A stretch of 64,000 nucleotides of DNA from JBCCMA01 sp045107005. Lineage in GTDB: Bacteria > Pseudomonadota > Gammaproteobacteria > Steroidobacterales > JBCCMA01. The notes under the pieces are model-generated. The model worked only from the letters and a program-made list of their open reading frames with translations. It was not told the DNA's origin and ran no database searches. A program made the position numbers and the translations under genes. The stretch is taken from NCBI GenBank assembly GCA_045107005.1, contig JBGCFP010000026.1:50063-114062 (forward strand), in the 5' to 3' direction. Of the stretch, positions 9,239-18,429 are shown in pieces. Positions within the stretch are counted from its first letter, which is position 1, and each line of letters starts with the position of its first letter.

Positions 9239-9269
9239 GCCCTCGGGATCGTCCCCGGGGGCTTTTTTT
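9239..9269 (+). terminator. Rho-independent terminator after the acidic PEP-CTERM-like gene
   Basis: Stem GCCCTCGGG against CCCCGGGGGC with a 5-base loop and seven T residues (9263-9269), 30 bases after the stop codon. Orientation fits the plus-strand gene, not ntrC. Confidence 0.88.
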
Positions 9270-9347
9270 GTGGCGAAAATCGGACGCAGGCTCCGGTCAG
9301 TTCAATGACGTCTCGGTGCAGCGGGCTGATGGCAATACGGATCCTGG

Positions 9348-10730
9348 CTATAGATCAAGCTCTTTGATTTTCCGCGTCAGCGTGTTGCGACCCCAACCCA
9401 GAAGTTTTGCCGCGCGCTGACGTTTGCCGCGTGTTTTGGCCAACGCCGCACGAATCAGCATTTTTTCAAACATCGGCACCGCTTTGTTCAGCAATGGGGT
9501 GGTTGACGTATCCAGATGTTCCGTCGCCCATCGAGACAAATGCTGCGCCCACTGCGTGTTATCTGACGCCACGTGGTGACCGAGATCGGCAGGAATATCC
9601 TGCACGCGAATTTCCCGTCCGGGCGCAAGCGCCGTCAGGCGGCGGCACACGTTGACCAGTTGACGAACGTTACCGGGCCACTCCAATTCCCGCAGCACGG
9701 CTTGCGCCTTGAGCGTCAGGACTTTGGGCGCGACGCCCATCTCCGTCGCGGCAACCGTCAAATAGTGTTCCATCAACGGCTCGATGTCTTCGCGCCGGTT
9801 ACGTAGCGGCGGCGCTTCGATCTGAATCACGTTCAGGCGGTGATACAGGTCTTCGCGAAAATCGCCGCTGGCCACCAGTTCTTCGAGGTTTTGATGCGTG
9901 GCGGCGATGACGCGTGTATCCACGTGCACGGGTGCTTGGCCGCCAACGCGATAGAACTCCCCCTCAGCGAGAACGCGCAGCAACCTTGTCTGAAGCGGCG
10001 CCGGCATGTCGCCGATTTCATCCAGAAACAGCGTACCGCCGTCCGCTTGTTCGAAGCGCCCAACGCGCTGGTTCTGAGCGCCGGTGAACGCACCGCGCTC
10101 GTGCCCGAATAATTCCGACTCAAGAAGTTCGGAGGGAATCGCCGACGTGTTCAACGCGACAAACGGCCGCCCTGAGCGCGGTGAATGCTCGTGCAGCGCG
10201 TTGGCAATCAACTCTTTGCCGGTGCCGCTCTCGCCGGTAATCATCACCGTCATCGATGACTTTGACAGTCGACCGATCGCTCGATACACGTCCTGCATGG
10301 CCGGTGCGCGGCCGATAATATTGGACAGCTGCATTGGCTGCTCGGCGTTTGCGGCACGAGCCCCACGACGTACGGCGCGACGAACCAGATCCACGGCTTC
10401 GTCGATGTCGAAGGGTTTGGGCAAGTACTCAAACGCTCCGGCTTGATAAGAATCCACGGCGTTGTCCAGATCACTGTGCGCAGTCGTCACGATGACCGGT
10501 AAGCTTGGATCGCTTTGTTGCAGCTCGCTGAGCAGCTCCAGACCGCTCATGCCGGGCATACGGATATCGGTGATGACGACATCCGGTCGATTGATTTTCA
10601 GTGCACGCAAAAATTTTCGTGCCCCTTCAAAGCTGGTTGGCTTCATGCCAGCGTCGCGGAGCGACTGCTCAAGCACCCAGCGGATCGACGCATCGTCGTC
10701 CACTAACCAAACTGCGATATCTTTATTCAC
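9348..10730 (-). CDS. ntrC: NtrC, sigma-54-dependent nitrogen response regulator
   Basis: 460 residues with the standard NtrC order. The receiver domain (about 1-120) has the acidic pair at D11-D12 and phospho-acceptor D55 in ITDIRMPGMSG. The AAA+ domain (about 140-380) shows Walker A GESGTGKE and the sigma-54 contact motif GAFTGA. A Fis-type helix-turn-helix ends the protein (RQRAAKLLGWGRNTLTRKIKEL). When phosphorylated by NtrB under nitrogen limitation it activates sigma-54 promoters such as that of glnA, for which sites are visible in this window. Its ATG overlaps the ntrB stop by 4 bases (ATGA), so translation is coupled. Confidence 0.97.
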   Translation of the reverse strand: MNKDIAVWLVDDDASIRWVLEQSLRDAGMKPTSFEGARKFLRALKINRPDVVITDIRMPGMSGLELLSELQQSDPSLPVIVTTAHSDLDNAVDSYQAGAFEYLPKPFDIDEAVDLVRRAVRRGARAANAEQPMQLSNIIGRAPAMQDVYRAIGRLSKSSMTVMITGESGTGKELIANALHEHSPRSGRPFVALNTSAIPSELLESELFGHERGAFTGAQNQRVGRFEQADGGTLFLDEIGDMPAPLQTRLLRVLAEGEFYRVGGQAPVHVDTRVIAATHQNLEELVASGDFREDLYHRLNVIQIEAPPLRNRREDIEPLMEHYLTVAATEMGVAPKVLTLKAQAVLRELEWPGNVRQLVNVCRRLTALAPGREIRVQDIPADLGHHVASDNTQWAQHLSRWATEHLDTSTTPLLNKAVPMFEKMLIRAALAKTRGKRQRAAKLLGWGRNTLTRKIKELDL

Positions 10731-11818
10731 GATGTTTGTTCTCCAGAATTGGGCTCTCGTCGCAAGTACGGGAAATACAGACTAAATACGGTCGGGTTCT
10801 TACCCGTTACTTTGATCAGGCCGCCGTGGCGACTCACCAGGTCTTGCGCAACGGTCAGGCCAAGGCCGGTACCGCTGGCGCGGCCGGTGACCAAAGGAAA
10901 AAACAGGCGGTCTTTGAGTTCATCGGAAATGCCTGGGCCAGAGTCGACAATGTCGATGCGCAGCACCAATGCATGACGGTGATCGGCAATGGTAAAGCCG
11001 CTGATGGCTCGCGTGCGCAGCGTGATTGTGCCTTCGCCGTCGATGGCCTGCAGCGCATTACGCATGACGTTTAGCACCGCCTGGATAACGCGATCTTCAT
11101 CGATACTGATGTCGGGCAAACTTGGGTCGTAGTCTTCAACCAGCGTCAGGGCGTCACCGGCTTCAGCTGCCACCAGGCGATTCACGTGCTGCAATACGCG
11201 GTGGATATTGGTGTCTTGAAACTGCGTGGGCCCGGATGGACCGAGCATGCGATCGACCAAGCCAACCAGGCGATCCGATTCACGAATAATGACATCGGTA
11301 AACGCCGACAAACCCGGATCATTGAGGCGCTTGGCCAGCAGCTGGGCCGCGCCGCGCAAACCGCCCAACGGGTTTTTGATCTCGTGGGCCAGTTGCCCGG
11401 CCATGGTGCGGCCGATGCCGCGCTGTTCCAACAGCCGGTTTTCCTTGTCGATACGCAACTGTTGTTCGTTGTCGCGCCATTCAAGCAACAGGTGACGGTC
11501 GCCGTAGGGACTAACAACCACGTCGGCGCGCAGACTTTGATCAGCGCTGTAAATGGGGTGAACGTAGAATTCGCGCAGTACCAGCGTGACGCGTTCGCTT
11601 AAGGCACGTTGACACATATCGGTCAGCTTGGTCGCATCACGTAGCACACTCGCGATCGGTCGACCTCGCAACTGGGCGCGCGTGTTGCTAAAAAGACGTT
11701 CGGCTGACGCGTTGGCAAAATCAATCGTGAGATCGAGGTTGAGCAACGCGACGCCACCGTCGAGCGCATCGAGCAGATCAGTGGCTTGCGCCGGACTTAG
11801 ATTAACGGCTGCGGCCAC
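10727..11818 (-). CDS. ntrB: NtrB (GlnL), nitrogen-regulation histidine kinase
   Basis: 363 residues starting at a GTG read from 11818. An N-terminal PAS domain (about 12-115) is followed by the dimerisation and phospho-acceptor helix with H145 in LAHEIKNPLGG, then the ATPase domain with N box (QAVLNVMRNALQA) and G boxes (DSGPGI, GTGLGL). There is no membrane segment, as expected for a cytoplasmic kinase controlled by PII protein. It phosphorylates NtrC. The gene lies between the DUF4124 gene and ntrC, an order common in gammaproteobacteria. Confidence 0.97.
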   Translation of the reverse strand: MAAAVNLSPAQATDLLDALDGGVALLNLDLTIDFANASAERLFSNTRAQLRGRPIASVLRDATKLTDMCQRALSERVTLVLREFYVHPIYSADQSLRADVVVSPYGDRHLLLEWRDNEQQLRIDKENRLLEQRGIGRTMAGQLAHEIKNPLGGLRGAAQLLAKRLNDPGLSAFTDVIIRESDRLVGLVDRMLGPSGPTQFQDTNIHRVLQHVNRLVAAEAGDALTLVEDYDPSLPDISIDEDRVIQAVLNVMRNALQAIDGEGTITLRTRAISGFTIADHRHALVLRIDIVDSGPGISDELKDRLFFPLVTGRASGTGLGLTVAQDLVSRHGGLIKVTGKNPTVFSLYFPYLRREPNSGEQTS

Positions 11819-11848
11819 GTCACGCAGCCGCGAAGAATCGAAGTGAGT

Positions 11849-12451
11849 TTAGTTGACCGTGTTCTGCTGAACGACAAATCGCACAGGTACGCTGGTGACC
11901 TGTACTGTGCCATCGGTCGAGCGGACCGAGGCGGTCATGACGTGTTCGCCGCGATAAACACCCTGCAACGAAATTGACGTGCTGCGTATCGGCTGCGGCG
12001 TCATTTGCTTGCCATCGATCATGATGACGACGCCGTCTCCGGCATTTAAGCCCGGTGCTACCTGTACGCCGACGTTCAGATTGCCGCCGGTGTTCCATAG
12101 TGTGTCGCCGTTGGCCGGTGCAATGATCTTGATCCCGGTGTAGGGCACCGGAGCGGCATCGACCGGTCCTGGCGCTCTGTTGGGTGTGGCAGAGGCGTTC
12201 GTGCGCGAACTTGTTCGCGGCCTTACCCGAGGCGCCTGTGACACGTTCGGCTGACGCAGCTCGAAGGCGTCGCGCGACGGATCGTTGCTGCCAGGTCGTG
12301 GCGAATCGGAAAAATGCGTGACACCAGCGTCGTCGACCCACTTGTAAAAGGTCGGCGCAGCCGATGATCGAGTGTTGGATTCGGTCTGCGCATTGGCCCA
12401 CCCGCAGGTGATCAAGAGCAGACCCAATCCCAAGGTGGACCGGTAGTACAT
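11849..12451 (-). CDS. DUF4124-domain periplasmic protein
   Basis: 200 residues. A signal peptide (YYRSTLGLGLLLITCGWANA) is followed by a DUF4124 domain (about residues 35-60, FYKWVDDAGVTHFSDSP) and, after a linker rich in Pro, Arg and Thr, a beta-sandwich-like C-terminal region (IIAPANGDTLWNTGGNLNV). Proteins of this kind recur between glnA and ntrB in gammaproteobacteria, but their role is not known. The spacer to ntrB is 30 bases, so they may share a transcript. Confidence 0.85.
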   Translation of the reverse strand: MYYRSTLGLGLLLITCGWANAQTESNTRSSAAPTFYKWVDDAGVTHFSDSPRPGSNDPSRDAFELRQPNVSQAPRVRPRTSSRTNASATPNRAPGPVDAAPVPYTGIKIIAPANGDTLWNTGGNLNVGVQVAPGLNAGDGVVIMIDGKQMTPQPIRSTSISLQGVYRGEHVMTASVRSTDGTVQVTSVPVRFVVQQNTVN

Positions 12452-12489
12452 AACTTCGCATGGTAGCCGTTAACACCTTGTTTGACCAA

Positions 12490-12518
12490 GACGGAAGCCA
12501 GAAATTCCGGCTTCCGTC
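12490..12518 (-). terminator. Stem-loop just after glnA, possible terminator or attenuator
   Basis: GACGGAAGCC and GGCTTCCGTC pair perfectly over 10 bp with a 9-base loop, 12 bases past the glnA stop. Read on the minus strand the stem is followed by only a weak T-rich stretch (TTGG), so it may partly terminate or protect the glnA mRNA while allowing some read-through to the DUF4124-ntrBC genes. Confidence 0.55.
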
Positions 12519-12530
12519 ACAGTTTTGAGC

Positions 12531-13940
12531 CTAGAGGCTGTAATACATGTCAAATTCGACCGGATGGGTCGACATGCGCAGTCGCTGAACGTCTTCGGTT
12601 TTTAGCTCGATGTAGGCATCAATCACGTCATCGGTGAACACATCTCCGGCTTTCAGGAACTCGCGATCGTCCGACAGAGCTTGCAGCGCTTCGTCAAACG
12701 AAAACGCGACTTCCGGGATTTCTTTCTCTTCTTCCGGCGGCAGGTCGTACAGATCTTTGTCCATGGCTTCGCCCGGGTGGATCTTGTTTTTGATCCCGTC
12801 GAGGCCGGCCATCAGCATCGAAGCAAAGACGAAGTAAGGGTTGGCTGTCGAATCCGGAAAGCGCACTTCGATACGTCGTGCTTTTGGATTTGGAATGTAA
12901 GGCACACGAATTGAGGCCGAACGATTACGCGCAGAGTAGGCCAGTTTGACCGGCGCTTCGAAGCCCGGCACCAGTCGCTTGTAGCTGTTGGTGCTGGCGT
13001 TGGCAAACGCGTTCAGCGCTTTGGCGTGCTTGATGATGCCGCCGATGTAGAACAGCGCGGTTTCAGACAGACCGCCGTACTCATCACCGGTGAACAGGTT
13101 AGTGCCGTCTTTTACCAGCGACTGGTGAATGTGCATGCCGTTGCCGTTATCGCCAACCAATGGTTTGGGCATAAACGTCGCGGTCTTGCCAAACACGTGC
13201 GCGACGTTATGCACACAGTATTTAAAGATCTGCACTTCGTCGGCTTTCGCGACGAGCGAGTTGAACAATGTGCCAATCTCGCACTGACCAGCTGTCGCCA
13301 CTTCGTGGTGATGCACTTCCGTCGTGACGCCCATATCTTCGATGGCCAGGCACATGGCCGAGCGTAAATCGTGCAAGGAATCGACTGGCGGAACCGGGAA
13401 GTAACCGCCTTTGAGGCCAGGGCGGTGACCGGTGTTGTTATCGGGGTACTCTTTACCGGAGTTCCAGCCCGCTTCGACCGAGTCGACGGCGAACATGGAG
13501 CGACCAATTTGGTCATCCCACTTCACGTCGTCAAAAACGAAGAATTCGTTTTCCGGTCCGAATAACGCGCTGTCGGCAATGCCGGTGGATTTCAAATAGG
13601 CTTCTGCGCGCTTGGCCAGCGACCGCGGATCGCGTTCGTAACCTTGGCCCGTGGCAGGCTCGATCACGTCACAGCGCAGATTCAGCGTTGGCTCCTCGGA
13701 GAACACGTCACGCACGACCGTCGTTTGATCCGGCATCAGAATCATGTCGGACTCATTAATACCCTTCCAGCCGGCGATCGACGAGCCGTCGAACATCTTG
13801 CCGTCTTCCAGGAAGCTCTGGTCGATTTGATGAGCGGGCACCGTCACGTGCTGCTCTTTGCCTTTGGTGTCCGTGAAACGCAGATCCACAAATCTGATTT
13901 CGTCGTCTTTGATCTGCTTGAGAATATCCGGGGATGCCAT
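12531..13940 (-). CDS. glnA: Glutamine synthetase type I
   Basis: 469 residues from the ATG read from 13940, exactly the usual length; GGAG nine bases upstream supports this start over a longer in-frame extension. The protein has the GSI N-terminal beta-grasp and catalytic domains, including the motif DGSSIAGW, the glutamate-rich metal site region, and the adenylylation region LYDLPPEE with the conserved tyrosine. It makes glutamine from glutamate, ammonia and ATP and is the main entry point for nitrogen. Regulation is readable upstream: a sigma-54 promoter and two NtrC-like sites (separate entries). Confidence 0.98.
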   Translation of the reverse strand: MASPDILKQIKDDEIRFVDLRFTDTKGKEQHVTVPAHQIDQSFLEDGKMFDGSSIAGWKGINESDMILMPDQTTVVRDVFSEEPTLNLRCDVIEPATGQGYERDPRSLAKRAEAYLKSTGIADSALFGPENEFFVFDDVKWDDQIGRSMFAVDSVEAGWNSGKEYPDNNTGHRPGLKGGYFPVPPVDSLHDLRSAMCLAIEDMGVTTEVHHHEVATAGQCEIGTLFNSLVAKADEVQIFKYCVHNVAHVFGKTATFMPKPLVGDNGNGMHIHQSLVKDGTNLFTGDEYGGLSETALFYIGGIIKHAKALNAFANASTNSYKRLVPGFEAPVKLAYSARNRSASIRVPYIPNPKARRIEVRFPDSTANPYFVFASMLMAGLDGIKNKIHPGEAMDKDLYDLPPEEEKEIPEVAFSFDEALQALSDDREFLKAGDVFTDDVIDAYIELKTEDVQRLRMSTHPVEFDMYYSL

Positions 13941-14045
13941 GAGTATTTTGCTCCGAGTTTTTCGAAAAGTGGACGAGACGACCGTTTGCGGAGCACCAAC
14001 ACAGTGCGCCGCGAGTCGCATTCTGATTCAATACCAACGGGAGTC

Positions 14046-14061
14046 TGCACAAACCGTGCCA
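14046..14061 (-). promoter_or_regulatory. Sigma-54 (-24/-12) promoter of glnA
   Basis: Read on the minus strand the bases are TGGCACGGTTTGTGCA. The -24 element TGGCAC is perfect and the invariant GG and GC are separated by 10 bases; the -12 element has one mismatch (GTGC for TTGC). A start of transcription would fall near 14035, about 95 bases before the glnA ATG. Confidence 0.8.
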
Positions 14062-14113
14062 CAGGCTAAACTACTGAAAAGCCTGAATAAAAAAACCGTC
14101 CCTGTCGATTATA

Positions 14114-14130
14114 CGCACAATTATAGTGCA
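14114..14130. promoter_or_regulatory. Proximal NtrC-like binding site
   Basis: CGCACAATTATAGTGCA fits TGCAC-N7-GTGCA with one mismatch. It is centred about 87 bases upstream of the predicted glnA start point, a usual enhancer position. Confidence 0.7.
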
Positions 14131-14183
14131 CTACTGAGGCGTTTCGCATTAATTTGGGGCGATCTGCACTCCGGGCCCAACTA

Positions 14184-14200
14184 TGCACGTTTGCGGCGCA
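14184..14200. promoter_or_regulatory. Distal NtrC-like binding site
   Basis: TGCACGTTTGCGGCGCA fits TGCAC-N7-GTGCA with one mismatch, 70 bases further upstream than the proximal site. Paired sites allow co-operative NtrC binding, as at the E. coli glnA enhancer. Confidence 0.6.
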
Positions 14201-14300
14201 ACGAGCGAGGACGCAGCACACATAGTGCATTGCACAGCGCATCGCTATACTGGCCCGCTGAATTTTCATCGAATAGCACGCTTTAAAAGGAGTCACGCGC

Positions 14301-15239
14301 ATGACGGCGCCACCAGACAGCGACGCATTACCGTCGCCGCCCGCGACCTTTCAGGATCTGATTCTCGCCCTGCAGAGTTATTGGGCGAATCGCGGCTGCG
14401 TCATTTTGCAACCCGTCGACCTGCCCATGGGAGCCGGAACGTTTCATCCTGCGACATTTTTGCGCAGCATCGGTCCCGAGCCCTGGAATGTGGCTTATGT
14501 GCAGCCGTGTCGACGACCCACTGACGGCCGCTACGGCGAAAATCCGTTCCGTTTGCAGCACTACTATCAGTTTCAGGTGCTGCTCAAACCGTCGCCGATG
14601 GACATCATGGAGCTCTATCTTGATTCCCTGCGCGCGCTCGGTCTCGACACGCTGACGCACGATGTTCGCTTTGTCGAAGACAACTGGGAGTCACCCACAC
14701 TCGGCGCCTGGGGGTTGGGTTGGGAAGTTTGGCTTAACGGGATGGAGGTGACGCAGTTCACTTACTTCCAGCAAACGGGCGGGCTGGATTGCAGCCCGGT
14801 ATCCGGTGAACTCACCTACGGTCTTGAGCGCATCGCAATGTACCTGCAAGGCGTCGAGAGCATTTTTGATCTGGTGTGGACCAAAGGCCCGGCCGGCACC
14901 GTGACCTACGGCGACGTTTATCTGCAAAACGAAAAAGAAATGTCGGCGTACAACTTCGACCACGCGGATATCGACGCGCTATTTAGTGAATTCGACACCT
15001 GCGAAAAAGAGTGCGCCAAGCTCATGAGCGCGGAACTGCCGCTCGCCGCGTACGAACAAGTGTTGCGCGCTTCGCATGCGTTTAACCTGCTCGACGCGCG
15101 TCACGCGATTTCGGTCACCGAACGTCAGGCTTACATTCTGCGCGTGCGCACGCTGGCGCGCGACGTGGCGACGCTGTATTACGCCAGTCGCGAAGCGGCT
15201 GGGTTTCCGCTGCTCGACAGTGCGGCAGGTGCCGCATGA
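14301..15239 (+). CDS. glyQ: Glycine--tRNA ligase alpha subunit
   Basis: 312 residues, full length for GlyQ. AAAAGGAG stands 10 bases before the ATG. The family core is unmistakable: TFQDLILALQSYWANRGC, QPVDLPMGAGT and the class II motif region FRLQHYYQFQVLLKPSP. GlyQ holds the catalytic site of the alpha2-beta2 glycyl-tRNA synthetase, which charges tRNA-Gly. A TATACT hexamer at 14246-14251 is a possible -10 for this gene; the distal NtrC-like site of glnA lies just upstream in the shared spacer. The stop overlaps the glyS start (ATGA). Confidence 0.97.
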   Translation: MTAPPDSDALPSPPATFQDLILALQSYWANRGCVILQPVDLPMGAGTFHPATFLRSIGPEPWNVAYVQPCRRPTDGRYGENPFRLQHYYQFQVLLKPSPMDIMELYLDSLRALGLDTLTHDVRFVEDNWESPTLGAWGLGWEVWLNGMEVTQFTYFQQTGGLDCSPVSGELTYGLERIAMYLQGVESIFDLVWTKGPAGTVTYGDVYLQNEKEMSAYNFDHADIDALFSEFDTCEKECAKLMSAELPLAAYEQVLRASHAFNLLDARHAISVTERQAYILRVRTLARDVATLYYASREAAGFPLLDSAAGAA

Positions 15240-17338
15240 GTCCGCGCGATTGCTTGTTTGAGCTGGGCACCGAAGAGCTGCCTCCGAAGTCGCTTAAGAC
15301 TCTGAGCGACGCTTTGGAAAAAGGCGTGCGTGATCGTCTCGACGCACTGGGTCTGGCCTTTGAAGACTTCGCGTCCTACGCGACGCCTCGCCGCTTGGCC
15401 TTTGTGGTCACCGCACTCGACGCTCGCCAGAGCGACACGCGGGTGGAGCGACGTGGCCCTCCAGTAAAGATTGCGTTCACGCCCGACGGTGAACCAACCA
15501 AGGCCGCGCAAAAATTCATCGAAAGCTGCGGCGTGGCACTCGAAGACCTGAGCACGCAAAAAACGGACAAGGGCGAATGGCTGTTCTTTGAAGGCGTAGA
15601 GAAAGGGCGCGAAACACGAGACTTGTTACCGGACCTTGTTCGTGACGCACTCGCAGCTCTACCCATCGCTAGGCGTATGCGCTGGGGATCACGCAGCGAG
15701 GAATTCGTCCGGCCCGTCCACTGGTCGATTCTGCTGTGGGGCGATGACGTCATTGAAACGGAAATTGTCGGTACCACGACGGGACGCGAGACCCGCGGGC
15801 ATCGCTTCCACGCGCCGGGCGCCATCAGTATTGACACACCTGCCAGTTATCCCTCTGTCCTGCTGGAAAACGGACACGTTATGGCCAACTTCGCACAACG
15901 TCGCCGTCACATCGAAGACGCCATCGCGACAACGGCGGGCGAGCTAAACGGTTCGGCCATCACCGACAATGCGCTGCTAAACGAAGTGACGGCGCTGGTT
16001 GAGTGGCCCGTGCCGGTCGCCGGTCGATTCAACGAGCGGTTCTTGCAACTGCCCGAGGAAGTACTGGTGTCAACGCTGAAAGATCATCAGCGCTATTTTC
16101 CGCTGCGCGACGCGCAGGGCGGCCTTCTCCCGTGGTTCATAACCCTGTCGAACATCCAGAGCAAGAACCCCGACGCGGTGCGCGACGGCAACGAGCGCGT
16201 GGTGCACCCTCGCTTGAGCGACGCCGAGTTTTTCTACCAGGTGGACCGCAAACAAACCCTGGCACAGCGCACTGATGCGCTGGGCTCCGTACTGTTCCAG
16301 AAGCAGCTGGGAACGCTGCAGGACAAAACCAATCGTATTGCGCTTCTCGCTGCGTCTGTCGCCGAGAACATCGGTGCCGACAGTGCGCACACCGCGCGCG
16401 CTGCCGCGTTATGCAAATGCGATCTGCAAACCGAGATGGTTGGCGAGTTTCCCGAACTTCAGGGCATTATGGGTCGCTACTACGCGACGCACGATAACGA
16501 ACCATTGGATGTTGCCGCTGCGATGGCGGAACACTATCTGCCACGATTTGCCGGTGACGACCTGCCGATCACCAACGTCGGTCGCGCCGTGGCAATAGCA
16601 GATCGCCTTGATACGATTACCGGCATCTTCGGTATCGGCAAGCCACCCAGTGGCACGCGCGATCCGTTTGGTCTGCGCCGTTGTGCACTCGGCGTGCTGC
16701 GCATCGTGACCGAAGCAAAGCTCGACCTGAACCTGCGGGCATTGATCAACATCGCCGCTGATGCACTGCCCGCCGACGCTGTGGACGGCAAAAAGAAAAA
16801 ACCGCTACCTCGCGGTGACGAGCTGATCGATCAAGTGATGCAATACTTGAACGAACGACTTCGCGGCCTGGCAGCGGACGAGCACGGCGCGACGCAAGGC
16901 CAGTTCGATGCGGTGCTTGCCAACAGTGCGGATCGACCTCTGGATCTGATGATGCGTCTGGACGCCGTGCAGTCTTTCGCGCGCGAAGAAGCGGCGCAAT
17001 CGCTGATCGCCGCCAACAAGCGCATTGCCAACATCTTGAAGAAAGTCGACGGCGTGATGCCGGAAATCGACCCGTCACTGTTTAGCGAAGCGGCTGAGAC
17101 CACGCTGCACGGCGCGCTGCTAAGCGTGGCGGACGACGTGGCCACGTGCGTCGCCGCGCGTGACTACGCGGGCGCGTTGCAAAAACTGTCGACACTGCGC
17201 GAACCGGTCGACGTGTTTTTCGATGATGTGCTGGTAATGGCGGACGATGACGGCGTGCGGACAAATCGTCTGGCCTTGCTGCAGCGTTTGCGGGAACTGT
17301 TCCTCGGCATTGCCGACTTCTCCCTCGCCGCGCAGTGA
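15236..17338 (+). CDS. glyS: Glycine--tRNA ligase beta subunit
   Basis: 700 residues, starting with the 4-base overlap with glyQ. N-terminal LFELGTEELPPKSL is the GlyS signature; the central HD-like domain and C-terminal anticodon-binding (DALR-type) region follow. The beta subunit recognises tRNA-Gly and is needed for activity of the alpha subunit. The coding run continues with overlapping stops and starts into membrane and envelope genes, so glyS sits at the head of a long operon. Confidence 0.97.
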   Translation: MSPRDCLFELGTEELPPKSLKTLSDALEKGVRDRLDALGLAFEDFASYATPRRLAFVVTALDARQSDTRVERRGPPVKIAFTPDGEPTKAAQKFIESCGVALEDLSTQKTDKGEWLFFEGVEKGRETRDLLPDLVRDALAALPIARRMRWGSRSEEFVRPVHWSILLWGDDVIETEIVGTTTGRETRGHRFHAPGAISIDTPASYPSVLLENGHVMANFAQRRRHIEDAIATTAGELNGSAITDNALLNEVTALVEWPVPVAGRFNERFLQLPEEVLVSTLKDHQRYFPLRDAQGGLLPWFITLSNIQSKNPDAVRDGNERVVHPRLSDAEFFYQVDRKQTLAQRTDALGSVLFQKQLGTLQDKTNRIALLAASVAENIGADSAHTARAAALCKCDLQTEMVGEFPELQGIMGRYYATHDNEPLDVAAAMAEHYLPRFAGDDLPITNVGRAVAIADRLDTITGIFGIGKPPSGTRDPFGLRRCALGVLRIVTEAKLDLNLRALINIAADALPADAVDGKKKKPLPRGDELIDQVMQYLNERLRGLAADEHGATQGQFDAVLANSADRPLDLMMRLDAVQSFAREEAAQSLIAANKRIANILKKVDGVMPEIDPSLFSEAAETTLHGALLSVADDVATCVAARDYAGALQKLSTLREPVDVFFDDVLVMADDDGVRTNRLALLQRLRELFLGIADFSLAAQ

Positions 17339-17850
17339 CAACCACGGACAATCCTGCAAACGGTGACACGCGACTGAGCGTCAAACTGTCGCTGATGGCC
17401 ATGGTCATGGGGTTGTCCTATTTTTTTCTCAATGAAATGGCGCAGGCGTTTTTCACGCGCCAGCGTTTACCGGGGCTGGTTCAGGAGTTTTGGTACACCC
17501 ATCCGCTGCTGGGTGCGTGGCTGATCGGTGGACTCAAGGCGCTAGTGGTGCACTGGCTCATTGGCATCACGGTCGGTTTGGCACTGGCACTGTTGGTGCG
17601 CCGTGACCATTTCTTTTTCGGCGCCGTTGCGACGGGCGCGTTTTTGATGATGGCGCTGCAAATGCGGCTCGACGGAATGTTCGCCCTGTTGCAGGTCGGA
17701 CCAGAGTTCTGGCTGTCGTTGCGCTGGGACGCGCTGACGCTCGATCCGCTTGGTTCGCTGAGCGCGCTGCTGGCGTTACCCGTCTGCACCTGGTGGTGGG
17801 GCAAAGTGCTGCCCAAGTACGGTCGCTCCGTTAAACCAAAGATCGAATGA
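17335..17850 (+). CDS. Unknown small integral membrane protein
   Basis: 171 residues from a GTG that overlaps the glyS stop (GTGA). Hydrophobic segments are visible at roughly residues 20-38, 55-85, 90-108 and 135-155, with a basic C-terminus (PKYGRSVKPKIE). I do not recognise a family and see no catalytic motif. Position between glyS and gmhB, with tight spacing on both sides, suggests it is made together with lipopolysaccharide-core genes, but that is inference only. Confidence 0.7.
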   Translation: MTTTDNPANGDTRLSVKLSLMAMVMGLSYFFLNEMAQAFFTRQRLPGLVQEFWYTHPLLGAWLIGGLKALVVHWLIGITVGLALALLVRRDHFFFGAVATGAFLMMALQMRLDGMFALLQVGPEFWLSLRWDALTLDPLGSLSALLALPVCTWWWGKVLPKYGRSVKPKIE

Positions 17851-17872
17851 TAGAATTGGATTTTTCGCTAAC

Positions 17873-18427
17873 ATGCAAAGCCAAATGCAGTCACCACTAG
17901 CCGTCCTCGACCGCGACGGTGTGATCAATCGGGAATCTGCCGAGTTCGTCAAATCGGCGGAAGAATGGCAGGCACTCCCCGGTTCCCTGGACGCGGTCGC
18001 CAGACTGCACGGTGCGGGCTGGACCGTCGTTGTGGCCACGAATCAATCGGGACTGGCGCGGCGAAAATTCAGCTACCGTGATCTGGCCGCCATGCACGCG
18101 AAATTTGAGCGCGCATTGGCCACGCGCGGCGCACGCATCCACGGTATCTTCTTTTGCCCCCACGGTCCTGACGATGGCTGTGGCTGTCGCAAGCCGCTGT
18201 CCGGTCTCTACGATCAGATCGGTCGGCACTTGCATCGCTCGGTCGAAGGCGCCATGTGCATCGGCGATTCGCGGCGTGATCTCACCGCGGCAACCGCGGC
18301 TGGCGGTGTCCCCATTCTGGTGCGCACCGGTAACGGGCGCAAAACCGAAGAGCAGTTGCCCTCAGGCCATGATATTGCCGTTTACGACGACTTGAAGTCA
18401 GCGGTCGACGTGCTGTTGAGGGCGTAA
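17873..18427 (+). CDS. gmhB: D-glycero-D-manno-heptose 1,7-bisphosphate 7-phosphatase
   Basis: 184 residues of the HAD superfamily. The catalytic DxD is D13 and D15 (LDRDGVIN); a GmhB-specific zinc loop follows (FFCPHGPDDGCGCRKP, with Cys-x-His and two further Cys), and MCIGDSRRDL carries the last HAD motif. The enzyme removes the 7-phosphate in the route to ADP-heptose for lipopolysaccharide inner core. It often follows glyS in gammaproteobacteria, followed in turn by a PlsC-type gene, as here. Confidence 0.95.
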   Translation: MQSQMQSPLAVLDRDGVINRESAEFVKSAEEWQALPGSLDAVARLHGAGWTVVVATNQSGLARRKFSYRDLAAMHAKFERALATRGARIHGIFFCPHGPDDGCGCRKPLSGLYDQIGRHLHRSVEGAMCIGDSRRDLTAATAAGGVPILVRTGNGRKTEEQLPSGHDIAVYDDLKSAVDVLLRA

Positions 18428-18429
18428 TC

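Noticed and set aside
9239..9269. The terminator as the end of ntrC
   Set aside because: On the minus strand the stem is followed by A residues, so it only works for the plus-strand gene.
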